A stretch of DNA of 64,000 bases from Elusimicrobia bacterium RIFOXYA2_FULL_39_19. GTDB taxonomy: Bacteria; Elusimicrobiota; Endomicrobiia; CG1-02-37-114; XYA2-FULL-39-19. The stretch covers positions 1-64,000 of the forward strand of contig MGVC01000016.1 of assembly GCA_001800285.1 (NCBI GenBank), in the 5' to 3' direction. Shown piece by piece: positions 54,537 to 63,727 of this stretch. The notes under the pieces are model-generated. The model was not told the origin of the DNA and did no database searches. It saw nothing but the letters and a program-made list of their open reading frames with translations. The first letter of the stretch is position 1, and every line of letters starts with the position of its first letter. Position numbers and translations under genes: made by a program.

Positions 54537-56816
54537 ATGTATAAACGTGAAAAACACATACCTTCCATCAGAAAAGTAAACAGCATCCCGCGTATTTTTG
54601 TGGATGATACAGAACTGCCTACCATCCTATACCGCAACCGCCAGCATGATGATTTTGTCTATATGAAAAAGTTTGTTGAAACAGGCCATAAATTATTTTT
54701 TATGACAAAAATTATGCCCTCAGACGGTTCTTTATCCAGAAAAGAGTATGAGAGGGATGTTAAAAAACGAATTTGCAGAATGTTAAATATGGCTCCTGAC
54801 ATTTTTGTAATTCTTGGGTATTATTTTTCTCTTTCATCAGAATTCATGAAAAAGAATCCCCAGGAGGCTCCCTGGGATTGTGCCAACACTCCGGATTTAG
54901 GTTCTCATATTGAAGTAGCAGGCATTCCCGAGACAGCCCATTATTCCCTCTATAGCGATAAAGTCAGGGAAGAGCAGAAGAAACAGGCTGATTTTCATGT
55001 AGATATAATAGAATCACTGCCGGATCCCGACAGGATTATTGGAATGTTTTTTGAGGGCGGAAGAGCCCAGGAATGGTATAATTTTAATTCAGAACGCCAT
55101 TCACCCGCAATGCTGAAAAAATATCAGGGGTGGCTGAAAAAACGTTACATTACAGATAATAATTTTGCGCAAGCTTATGGAAAACCAGGCCTTAGCATAG
55201 CACAAGCAGAGATGCCGGAAGAAGCGCTTTCTATGCCTGAAAGGGGCTGGCTTCATGACCCTGCTTTACCTAACGGCAGGGCTTCAGTGGACTGGTCTGA
55301 ATTTATTTCAGAAGAAAAACTGGGTATGGTTTTAACGGGGCCCAGGGCTGTTAAGCAGCGGCGGCCGGACCTTTTGTGCGGTTTTTTTTCGGAACACCTT
55401 CTGGATTGTGATCATTTTACAGACCCATTTAAAAGAGTTGTGGAATCGCCTTATGTTGATTTTATTGCAGGCCCTACCGGCGGCAAGTGGAGCCGGGAAC
55501 ATCCAAAAGTCAATCATTCGCTTGTGGCATCTATTCATTTACACGGCAAACTATGGTTTCAGGAAGAAGACTCCAGGCCTATGAAAGAAGAATCCCGGGA
55601 AGAAATGTCAGCTAAAGGCGATATTTCAAGGCCTGAACATTACGTAGAAGTGTTCACTCATGTTTCCTGTAAGAATTTTACGGAAGGCAATTATGCCTGG
55701 TGGTGGGATTTTCAGAAACGTTGGTTTAAAAGCGCTGTTTACTGGCCCCGGTTAAAAAAGTTACAGGAAATAGATAAACGGCACCGCTGCCAAAAACCTC
55801 AGCCAGTATATGAAACAGCTGTTTTTATAAGCGAAAGCTCGGAATATTATGCGCCGTATTGGGCAAGGAATATTGGTATCAGCAATGCCCAGGGCCTGCA
55901 TTATACTTTTCCCAGAATGGGGGCTCCATACGGAGTTTATCTGCTGGAAGATGTTTTGCACCCTGATTTTCCGATTGAAAGAATTAAGGTTGCATTTTTT
56001 GTTGATTGTGTTGTTTTAAGCGATAAAGAACGGGAAGCGGCGGAGCGGTTGAAAAGTAATAACCGCACGCTGGTTTTTTACTGGGCCAGCGGGTTTGGAT
56101 TGCCAAAATCCAGGGGCTCAATATATAGCACAGAAAATATGATGTCTTTAACAGGAATAAATTTTTTGGAAAGATGCGGGCAGTATACGCCGATGCTAAT
56201 GTCTCTGCCGGGAGAACACGCTATTTGCAAGCTTTACGGCCCTGGCAGATTTTTTGGAATGGTAAACGAACAAGACATTAATTTTTTTAAAAAAGCCCGT
56301 ACCCCCAACATAGAAAAATACGATTTTTTCCCATTTATAAGTATTAATCCTGTTTTTACCGCAGATGATGAAGCTGTAATTCCGCTGGCCTATTATGCGG
56401 CGGAAATACTGCCGCTTCCTAAGGAAGATGACAGGAAGCGTATAAATTCTCAGGAATTACTGCCCCCTTCCCAGTTTGATAAGCCGAGCCCTGTTTTTTT
56501 AGGAGGAATGATAAAAAAGTTCAAGGATTGGACCAGTGTATATATAGGCGCAAATTATATACAATGGGAATTACTAAACTGTATTTTAAGAGCGTCGGGT
56601 GTTCATACTTATCTGGACTCCGGTGATCTAATTTTTGCTGACAGCCGGATGGTAGCTGTGTATGGTAATGATAAAAAAGGAATTCGTAAGATACGCCTGC
56701 CTTCACCGCGCAAGGTAACCAATGCTCTTATTAAAGATGCGGCCACCTCTAGCCCGGTTAGTGAATTTAAAATCAGAATGTCAGCTTATGAAGCAAAATG
56801 TTATTTTTTAAGCTGA
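54537..56816 (+). CDS. Beta-galactosidase-like protein (GH42/GH-A-like TIM barrel)
   Basis: A 759-aa protein without signal peptide. The first 390 residues look like a TIM barrel: LFFMTKIMP, IIGMFFEGGRAQEWYNF (Glu/Gln acid-base region), HGKLWFQEEDSRP (Glu candidate nucleophile). Residues about 430-560 resemble the flavodoxin-like middle domain of GH42 enzymes (VAFFVDCVVLSDKEREA, LVFYWASGFG). No ribosome-binding site is clear before the ATG at 54537. It follows the GH106-like gene and fits glycan breakdown. The family is inferred from layout, not from a full match. Confidence 0.6.
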   Translation: MYKREKHIPSIRKVNSIPRIFVDDTELPTILYRNRQHDDFVYMKKFVETGHKLFFMTKIMPSDGSLSRKEYERDVKKRICRMLNMAPDIFVILGYYFSLSSEFMKKNPQEAPWDCANTPDLGSHIEVAGIPETAHYSLYSDKVREEQKKQADFHVDIIESLPDPDRIIGMFFEGGRAQEWYNFNSERHSPAMLKKYQGWLKKRYITDNNFAQAYGKPGLSIAQAEMPEEALSMPERGWLHDPALPNGRASVDWSEFISEEKLGMVLTGPRAVKQRRPDLLCGFFSEHLLDCDHFTDPFKRVVESPYVDFIAGPTGGKWSREHPKVNHSLVASIHLHGKLWFQEEDSRPMKEESREEMSAKGDISRPEHYVEVFTHVSCKNFTEGNYAWWWDFQKRWFKSAVYWPRLKKLQEIDKRHRCQKPQPVYETAVFISESSEYYAPYWARNIGISNAQGLHYTFPRMGAPYGVYLLEDVLHPDFPIERIKVAFFVDCVVLSDKEREAAERLKSNNRTLVFYWASGFGLPKSRGSIYSTENMMSLTGINFLERCGQYTPMLMSLPGEHAICKLYGPGRFFGMVNEQDINFFKKARTPNIEKYDFFPFISINPVFTADDEAVIPLAYYAAEILPLPKEDDRKRINSQELLPPSQFDKPSPVFLGGMIKKFKDWTSVYIGANYIQWELLNCILRASGVHTYLDSGDLIFADSRMVAVYGNDKKGIRKIRLPSPRKVTNALIKDAATSSPVSEFKIRMSAYEAKCYFLS

Positions 56817-56921
56817 GTCTTTTCAACTGCGCTGGTTCTGTTTAAGGAGCAATTATTATTCGAGTTTGTCGGGATTTATTTTCTAGAAGACAGCGAAATG
56901 TATTTTAATTTAGGAGGCAAT

Positions 56922-59039
56922 GTGATTAAGTTATCCAGTAAGCGTTCTTTTTTGTTTGTTTTATTTTTAGCTGCCTACTTCCTATTTCATACTTCTTTTG
57001 TGCAGGCACAGTGGCGCTCCATCGGGATGGGCGGAGGCGGCGGGTTATTTAATCCTGTTCTTAACCCGCTTAACCCAAACATAATGTCGGTTGCCTGTGA
57101 TATGGGTGGGTGGTATCTTACGGCAGATGGCGGAAAAAGCTGGAAAATGTCTGACTTAAACAGCCATGGATATTTTACAATATTTGATTACAAAGACTCT
57201 AATGTAATTTATGTTGGCAGTGATAATGTTTATAAAACCAGGGATTTGGGGAAAAAATGGGAAAAAATTATAAATAAAGATACTCTGGGGGCTGATTATC
57301 CGGTTGCTATGGCTATTGATCCTGATGATACCGGCAGAATGTATGTTGCTTTAGGTATGAGGGAAGTGCTCAAAGAAAATACTTTTAAAAGGTTTCTAAT
57401 GACAACAGACGGCGGAAAAACCTGGTCTTCGGCGGGTTTGGGGTTGCCGTCTGATAAAGGAAATGTATCAATAATATTAGGAGGCAATAGTAATATTATA
57501 TACGTAGGAACTAATGAAGGAGTTTATAAATCAATGGATGCCGGAAAAACATTTTCTGATATTAGCGGCAATTTACCCAAAGAAAAATGTTATTTAAAAG
57601 GCGGCAGCTCTAAAGATACTAAAGAAGCAATATTATACGTTATGGTTGAAGAAGACGGCCTTTACAGGAATAAGGGCGGGAGTGAAAATTGGGAAAAATT
57701 AAGCGGCATTCCTTTTAACAGGGAAAAAAATTCAAATATTGCTTATCCTCCCTTTGATGTATGTTTGTTTAATCCAAAAATAATTTACGTACTTGACTAC
57801 GATTCAATATATAAGAGTATAGATAGCGGCGAAACCTGGGACAGTGTTATGAACGAATCAAATACCAGAGACGGCTGGAAAGGCGAATTGCAGGATTTTT
57901 ACTGGCCTTTCCCGGGCAGAGGTATTGGTGTTTCACCCTCTGATTCAAATGCAGTGATGTTTACAGATGACAGCAGGGCTATAAAAAGTACTGATGGCGG
58001 CACGAATTGGGAACAGGTTTATACCGAAATCAAAGGAAACAAACTATATGGCAGTACGGGTTTGGAAGTAACTAATGTTCACAGGGTTATTGTTGACCCT
58101 AAAAACACAAATATCATATATATTGCCTATACTGACCAGGGGTTGTGGAAATCAACAGATACCGGCAGGAGCTGGGATTTACTTGACCTTAAGGTTAGCA
58201 GAAATATTTATGCCCTGGAAATTGACCCTGATGATTCCAATGTGCTTTATGCCGGAGCAGGGGCTCCCAATGATATACCAATACAGCTTCAGGATACTAA
58301 CCCGGAAAAAGCCACGGGTGCTTTTTTAATTAGTAAGGATGCGGGAAAAAGCTGGAAAAATATCAGCGGGGTTCCGAATAAACCAATAACAGATATACTT
58401 ATAGACGGCAAAAGCCCGGTAAACTCAAGAGTGATTTATATTGCAGCCATAGGCGGCGGCGTGTATAAAACAGTAAATGGCGGTAATAGCTGGGAAAAAA
58501 TCAATAACGGGCTGGGAGGCAATTTGTGCGCCTATCGCCTTAAATTAGCCGGTGATGGAACCTTATATCTGGCAGTAACCATGGATAATAAAAGAACTAA
58601 GGGCGGATTATATAAATCTGAAAACCAGGGAAAATCCTGGGAAAATACCAATATGGATAAAATAGACAGAATACTGGATGTTGCAGTACACCCAAAAAAT
58701 CCGGCCATAGTTTATGTATGCGGGTTCCCTCCGGGCGGAGAGCCGGGGGTTTACAGGTCTATGGATGCGGGTATAAACTGGAAAAAAGTATTGGATAAAA
58801 GGTTTGTTTTTCAGCTGACAACAGATGAAAGACAGCCGGATTTAATATATGCAGCTATTTGCCAGGACAGCGATTTTCAAAAAGAAAAGGGTGTTTATGT
58901 CAGCCAGGACAAGGGTGATACGTGGAAAAACGTAGAGGGCATTCCGTTTAGAAATATAAATAAAGTTTTTATAAATCCACAGAATATCAATCATTTATAC
59001 CTGGCTACTTTTGGCGGCGGAGTGCTGACCAATAAGTGA
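56922..59039 (+). CDS. Exported BNR/VPS10-type propeller protein, CTD-less paralog
   Basis: A 705-aa protein with a signal peptide ending FVQAQ and BNR-type repeats throughout. I place the start at GTG 56922, preceded by GGAGG, rather than the ATG at 56898. It is paralogous over its whole length to the first 740 residues of the 28309 protein: both open with SIG-G-GGGG and end with PFRNI-K ... YLAT-GGGVLTN. This one then stops, with no carboxypeptidase-regulatory repeats and no CTD. It should reach the periplasm but not use the CTD route. Possibly a glycan-acting propeller of the sialidase/GH74 type. Confidence 0.82.
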   Translation: MIKLSSKRSFLFVLFLAAYFLFHTSFVQAQWRSIGMGGGGGLFNPVLNPLNPNIMSVACDMGGWYLTADGGKSWKMSDLNSHGYFTIFDYKDSNVIYVGSDNVYKTRDLGKKWEKIINKDTLGADYPVAMAIDPDDTGRMYVALGMREVLKENTFKRFLMTTDGGKTWSSAGLGLPSDKGNVSIILGGNSNIIYVGTNEGVYKSMDAGKTFSDISGNLPKEKCYLKGGSSKDTKEAILYVMVEEDGLYRNKGGSENWEKLSGIPFNREKNSNIAYPPFDVCLFNPKIIYVLDYDSIYKSIDSGETWDSVMNESNTRDGWKGELQDFYWPFPGRGIGVSPSDSNAVMFTDDSRAIKSTDGGTNWEQVYTEIKGNKLYGSTGLEVTNVHRVIVDPKNTNIIYIAYTDQGLWKSTDTGRSWDLLDLKVSRNIYALEIDPDDSNVLYAGAGAPNDIPIQLQDTNPEKATGAFLISKDAGKSWKNISGVPNKPITDILIDGKSPVNSRVIYIAAIGGGVYKTVNGGNSWEKINNGLGGNLCAYRLKLAGDGTLYLAVTMDNKRTKGGLYKSENQGKSWENTNMDKIDRILDVAVHPKNPAIVYVCGFPPGGEPGVYRSMDAGINWKKVLDKRFVFQLTTDERQPDLIYAAICQDSDFQKEKGVYVSQDKGDTWKNVEGIPFRNINKVFINPQNINHLYLATFGGGVLTNK

Positions 59040-59054
59040 TTAACACCCTCCGCG

Positions 59055-59182
59055 GAAATCCACGATTATAAAGCCGTGGATGGATAGCGTTTGTCCGCTT
59101 CGGGTATTTCAGCGTAGAGCTTGTTCCTGCGCTGTAGATAAGGCTTGAATCCACGCCTGTGAAGGCGTGGAGATTCAATCGG
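59055..59182. mobile_element. Cluster of hairpins resembling an IS200/IS605 end or PATE
   Basis: Three hairpins lie in about 125 bp with no gene: ATCCACG/CGTGGAT at 59058-59081, CAGCG/CGCTG at about 59111-59135, and a strong one at 59145-59178 (TTGAA, then TCCACGCCT/AGGCGTGGA with loop GTGA, then TTCAA). The last has the shape of right ends of IS200/IS605 elements and of the 3' part of TnpB guide RNAs. No transposase or tnpB is present, so it would be a decayed end or a non-autonomous element. This is a structural resemblance only. Confidence 0.45.
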
Positions 59183-59235
59183 GATATTCTAAAACGCAAA
59201 ATTCAGGTTAATATTTACAAAAGGGAGAAACTGCA

Positions 59236-61161
59236 ATGAGTAAAACAAATAAATCAGGGACGATTATTATTTTACCCAAAAAAGTTGTGGCCGGCACGGT
59301 GAATACTTATACTTTCATTTATACTGCCGGTAAAGGCGGTATAAAAGAAAACGGCAGTATAAGGATATTTTTTCACGGTGAACACAGCTGGGCCAAACCA
59401 CAGGTATTTCATGTAGGCCATTACCCGGGATACGTCAGTGTTACTTGCAGTAACGGCAAAGTAGCAGTAACCCCGCGGCTTATTTCCACGTCTCTTGCAG
59501 AATACGGAAAACCTGTGGATTATCAAAGATATATAAATTCCGGCTACAGCGGGTATTCACTGCAAATAAGCATAACCGGAGCCTCTTTAGCAGAAGGCGA
59601 CCGGATAAAAATAGTATTCGGCGACATACAAAACGGAAAAGGTTTCGGAGCTGTCTGCGGCCATAAAGTAAATCCGTATATAAAAAGAAATGAACAAGCA
59701 GTGTTTGTAACAGCGGTAGATAACACAGGTACCGGCAAATTTATTGAGCTGGAAAATTCACCGGAACTGGAAATAATACCTGATAAGACAGCTGGTTTTG
59801 AAGTTATAGGGCCTTCTGTTGCAGAAGTTGGAGAAATGTTTACGTTGCATATCAAAGCGCGGGACAGATTTTACAATGCAACTCCGGATTATAGCGGAGT
59901 ATTGAAACTGACAATTGCTAAAAAAGGCCTTATATTGCCGGTAAAAGTTCAATTCATAAAGAACAGTCTGGGAACTTTACTAATCAAAGATATAAAAGCT
60001 GTTGAAGCAGGTGTATACCGTATAAGTGTAATTGATGAAAAAACAGGGATAGCCGGTGAGAGTTACCCGGTAAAAGTTGTAAAAGAAAAACAATATGGAA
60101 TTTATTGGGGAGACCTGCACCACCACACAGGCTGGTCTTATGATGTTGTAGGGCCTACGGGAAGAATAACTGCTCCGCCTGTAGACACCTGCCGTTATGC
60201 GCGCGATATTGCGGCTTCAGACTTTATAGCAATAACCGACCACCATACAGTGCTTGACTGCCAATGGACCAGCCCGGAAGAAAAGAAATATGCGCCGCTT
60301 GCCTGGGCGCCCGGAGTGGAAGCGGTAAAAAAATTGAATAAAGATGGTAAGTTTATTGTTTATATGGGTATGGAATTTGAAGATGGCAGAGGGCATACAA
60401 ATGTAATATTTCTTAATGATAACCCGCCGTATTGCAAAGATAAAATCCAGACTATAGAAGATGTATGGAAGTTTTATAATTACAAAGATATTATTTCAAT
60501 TCCGCATTTCCATGCAGACTGGGGCGTGCCAAAAAGGTGGAAAGCTCCTGTAAATGAAAAAATAGAATGCCTGGCAGAAATAGCTTCTGTATTTGGCAGG
60601 TTTGAACATATGGGTAATGTACCGCGGTACCCGCGCTGGATGAAAAACAAATATTGTAATGTACAGCATCATTTAGGTGAAGGTAAAAAAATAGGTATTT
60701 GCTGCGGCAGTGACAACCATATGCGCCAGCCTGGAGATCTGCACCTTACGGCAGTTATTGCAAAAGACAAAACAAAAAAATCAATATTTGAAGCTTTACA
60801 AAACAGGCATTGCTATGGTACAACCCACCCCAGGATATTTATTGATTTTAAATTAAACGGGCATATAATGGGAGATGTGATTAAATCAGATGAAAACAGT
60901 AATATCCGTGAAATAGAAGCAGAGGTACTGGGAAGTTCAAAAATTCTCCGGTTGGATATTATTAAAAACAACAAAGAAATATATTCGCTGTTTAATCAGG
61001 GCCGGGATATTAAATTTAAATTAACGGATGCCGGCGCAAAAAAAGACACAAAAAGCGATTTTTATTATCTGCGAATTTTGCAGGATGATAATGAAATGGC
61101 GTGGACCAGCCCGATTTGGGTAGATGTGAAGAACAACGCCAAGCGCCAAACTAAAATCTAA
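59236..61161 (+). CDS. CehA/McbA-like PHP metallohydrolase with N-terminal beta-sandwich domains
   Basis: A 641-aa third paralog: beta-sandwich (NTYTFIYTAGKGGIKENGSI), Ig-like domain (about 190-285) and PHP core with GDLHHHTGWSYDVVG, AITDHHTVLD, IPHFHADWG and CCGSDNHMRQPGD, so the HxH motif and further ligands are complete. The C-terminal domain reaches MAWTSPIWVDVK, where the paralogs stop, then runs nine residues further (NNAKRQTKI) through an intergenic repeat-like sequence. GGGAG precedes ATG. Likely hydrolyses an ester or similar bond in a sugar derivative; unproven. Confidence 0.78.
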   Translation: MSKTNKSGTIIILPKKVVAGTVNTYTFIYTAGKGGIKENGSIRIFFHGEHSWAKPQVFHVGHYPGYVSVTCSNGKVAVTPRLISTSLAEYGKPVDYQRYINSGYSGYSLQISITGASLAEGDRIKIVFGDIQNGKGFGAVCGHKVNPYIKRNEQAVFVTAVDNTGTGKFIELENSPELEIIPDKTAGFEVIGPSVAEVGEMFTLHIKARDRFYNATPDYSGVLKLTIAKKGLILPVKVQFIKNSLGTLLIKDIKAVEAGVYRISVIDEKTGIAGESYPVKVVKEKQYGIYWGDLHHHTGWSYDVVGPTGRITAPPVDTCRYARDIAASDFIAITDHHTVLDCQWTSPEEKKYAPLAWAPGVEAVKKLNKDGKFIVYMGMEFEDGRGHTNVIFLNDNPPYCKDKIQTIEDVWKFYNYKDIISIPHFHADWGVPKRWKAPVNEKIECLAEIASVFGRFEHMGNVPRYPRWMKNKYCNVQHHLGEGKKIGICCGSDNHMRQPGDLHLTAVIAKDKTKKSIFEALQNRHCYGTTHPRIFIDFKLNGHIMGDVIKSDENSNIREIEAEVLGSSKILRLDIIKNNKEIYSLFNQGRDIKFKLTDAGAKKDTKSDFYYLRILQDDNEMAWTSPIWVDVKNNAKRQTKI

Positions 61162-61173
61162 AGGCCAAAGATA

Positions 61174-62400
61174 ATGAACAACAAAATAAAATATTTATTT
61201 GTCCCTGTGTTAATGCTGGCCCTTGCGGCAAATTTGTTTTCCAAAGAAACCCAGATTCAGAATGAATTTAATGAAGGATATAAGGCTTTTCAGGCAAAAG
61301 ATTATAATGCCTCATTGCAAAAATTCAGAGATGTGATTTTTTCAAAAGCTGATATAAAATTAAAAGGCAAAGCCCAGTATTATCTGGCGGCTACCTTTGA
61401 TATGCGCAAAGATATGAATCAGGCGCTGGCAGAATACGGAAACTTTATTGAGAAGTATAATTTGCCGGAATTGGAAGCCTTAAACCAAACAGCTCAAAAC
61501 AGGGTGTCTGAGTTATTGTCAGGTATATATAACAGCTCCCTGGGCCCGGATGAAATGCTGAAAATAATTGCAAACAGGTATGCAGTATCCATAGAAATAA
61601 AAAAACAAATTGATATTCTTGAAGGTATTGCCGGCAAACATCCAGATTTTTCAGATATGGGTACAGTTTATATGAGGCTGGGCGACCGGTACTTGCGTTT
61701 TGGCAAAAGAAAAGAGGCAGTAAAAGCTTATGAGCTGGCGCTAATCAAGGATCCGGTAAAATATGATAATGCGTTTATAAAAAAAGTTATATATTTTAAT
61801 AAAAGAATTCTTATGAAAGAGAAAATAAAGTTTGTTTCATTTTTGTTTTTGGCGCTTTCTTTTATTTTTAGTTTGTTTGGAAAACCGTGGAAAGCCATAA
61901 GTATAAAACAATTAATAACGATGTGCGGTATTATTGTTGCCTGGTTCCTGGTTTATTTGGCCGCCTTAGCCGCATATTATTATAAGGGCATTCCTAAAAT
62001 TGATGAAAATTCTGTAATGGTATTATTTGAATATTTAAACCGGAGGGATTGTTCTCCGCCGGTTTTTTCTTTCTACTGGCTGAGCTTTTTTAAAGAAACC
62101 GGTATCTGGATGTTTTTCTGGTTTAGTACTTCTGTTTTAGTATTCGTAATGTTTACGACTCTGGGTTATAGAAACATTTTTGTAAAAAGAATAAACAACC
62201 TGGCAGTGATTTTTATAAATGCTGTAATAATAAATATTTCAGCGCTGGGTTTGTATTATTCCATAATATATTTTGATAATGCTTTTTATTATAAGGGGTA
62301 TTTGTTTTTCAGGGGGGACATAGAAACAAGTTATGCCAGGTACCCGGAAAAGTTTCCGGAGTTGAATATGAATGGTTATAACGGCAACGGGGATGAATAA
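61174..62400 (+). CDS. TPR-containing membrane protein of unknown function
   Basis: A 408-aa protein: signal peptide or anchor (KYLFVPVLMLALAANLFS), TPR-like helices (residues about 25-215; EGYKAFQAKDYNASLQKF, YMRLGDRYLRFGKRKEAVKAYELAL), then about four membrane helices in residues 220-375. It sits 12 bp after the CehA-like gene and 21 bp before the sugar-binding lipoprotein, so it probably belongs to the same transcript. TPR domains facing the periplasm often scaffold protein complexes. I do not recognise the family. Confidence 0.6.
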   Translation: MNNKIKYLFVPVLMLALAANLFSKETQIQNEFNEGYKAFQAKDYNASLQKFRDVIFSKADIKLKGKAQYYLAATFDMRKDMNQALAEYGNFIEKYNLPELEALNQTAQNRVSELLSGIYNSSLGPDEMLKIIANRYAVSIEIKKQIDILEGIAGKHPDFSDMGTVYMRLGDRYLRFGKRKEAVKAYELALIKDPVKYDNAFIKKVIYFNKRILMKEKIKFVSFLFLALSFIFSLFGKPWKAISIKQLITMCGIIVAWFLVYLAALAAYYYKGIPKIDENSVMVLFEYLNRRDCSPPVFSFYWLSFFKETGIWMFFWFSTSVLVFVMFTTLGYRNIFVKRINNLAVIFINAVIINISALGLYYSIIYFDNAFYYKGYLFFRGDIETSYARYPEKFPELNMNGYNGNGDE

Positions 62401-62421
62401 AATATAGAATTGGAGGTATTA

Positions 62422-63723
62422 ATGTTTAAAAGAAATGTTTGTTTGGTTGTTTCAGTGTTTGTTTTATGTTTGGGAATGTTCGGCTGCGGTAAAAAAGAGG
62501 CGGAAAGAACAGACGGAAAAGTACAGATCTGGTTTTCTACCGGCGGAGGGGACCTTGTTTATAACAAAATTCTTAAAGAGTTATGTTTAAAATTTGAAGC
62601 AACCCATCCGAATATAAAAATCAAGTTTGAGCCTGTTAGCGGGCAGGGCTATATGCAAAAGATACTTACTATGATTGCTTCGGATACCGCGCCAGATGTG
62701 TTTTCACTGGATGCAACGCAAGTCCCGATATTTGTAAATAAAAATGCTATATTGCCTTTTAACTCGTTTATAGAAAAGGATAAATCATTTGATATAAATA
62801 AATATTATCCGGTAATTATTGACGGGTTTACCTGGAACAATAAACTCTATGGCTTGACGGAAAGTATGACCCCCTATATTGTTTATTACAATAAAGATAT
62901 TTTTGATAAAGCCGGCGTTGCTTATCCTAAAAATAACTGGGACTGGAATGATTTGTTAAGCACAGCAAAAAAGCTTACCATTAAAGATTCAAGAGGCGCA
63001 ATAAGCCAGTTTGGAATAGTATTTGACGGAGAAGATATTCCTTATTTTGTTAAAGCCTGGGGAGGGAGTATCTGGAACAAAGATAAAACGAAATGTACCA
63101 TAGACAGCCCGGAAAGCAGGGAAGGACTGCAGTTTATGGTAGATATTATCACAAAGCATAAAGTAGCCCCTGACTTAAAAGACAGGGCTGATCAGGGAAA
63201 TTATCAGATATTTGAAGGCGGCAGAGCGGCCATGATTACGCTTGCCGGCAGATGGTATACTCCAACCTTTAGAAAAGCAAAAAACCTGAAATGGAGAATC
63301 TGCGGCCTCCCGAAGGGAAAAGTAAGAGTCAACCAGTTAGTAAGCCACGCCTGGGTAATACCTGCAAAAAGCAGGCATCCGGAACAGGCGTTTGAGTTTA
63401 TAAAGTATTTATGCGGAGAGGAAGGGGTAAAATTCATGATGCAGATGGGAGATTGCGTGCCCCCGATTATAAAGCTGGCAGAAGGAGAATTTTTAGCAAA
63501 AGATTCCCAGTACCCGGATGAAAATAATGCGCCGTATATTGAAGAGATGAAATATGCCGGCTCCTGGAAGGAATACGTTCACCCAAAAATAATCTGGTCT
63601 GAAATGGGCCAGGTAATCTACAGCAAAAATATTGACGGCGTATTACTGGGTAAATGGGATGTGCCCACCTATACAAAAAATGTCCAGAAAAAACTCAATG
63701 AGCTGTTGGAGGAAAATAAGTAA
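62422..63723 (+). CDS. ABC transporter sugar-binding lipoprotein (family 1 solute-binding)
   Basis: A 433-aa lipoprotein with lipobox LGMFGC followed by GKKEAERTDGKVQIWFSTGGG. The fold of family 1 extracellular solute-binding proteins is clear: VYNKILKELCLKFEATHPNIKIKF pattern, APDVFSLDATQVPIF, YGLTESMTPYIVYYNKDIFDKAG, FEGGRAAMITLAGRW. It captures an oligosaccharide for an ABC importer whose permease genes are not in the window. The start at 62422 follows TTGGAGG; an in-frame TTG at 62410 lies in the ribosome-binding site. Confidence 0.9.
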   Translation: MFKRNVCLVVSVFVLCLGMFGCGKKEAERTDGKVQIWFSTGGGDLVYNKILKELCLKFEATHPNIKIKFEPVSGQGYMQKILTMIASDTAPDVFSLDATQVPIFVNKNAILPFNSFIEKDKSFDINKYYPVIIDGFTWNNKLYGLTESMTPYIVYYNKDIFDKAGVAYPKNNWDWNDLLSTAKKLTIKDSRGAISQFGIVFDGEDIPYFVKAWGGSIWNKDKTKCTIDSPESREGLQFMVDIITKHKVAPDLKDRADQGNYQIFEGGRAAMITLAGRWYTPTFRKAKNLKWRICGLPKGKVRVNQLVSHAWVIPAKSRHPEQAFEFIKYLCGEEGVKFMMQMGDCVPPIIKLAEGEFLAKDSQYPDENNAPYIEEMKYAGSWKEYVHPKIIWSEMGQVIYSKNIDGVLLGKWDVPTYTKNVQKKLNELLEENK

Positions 63724-63727
63724 TTCC

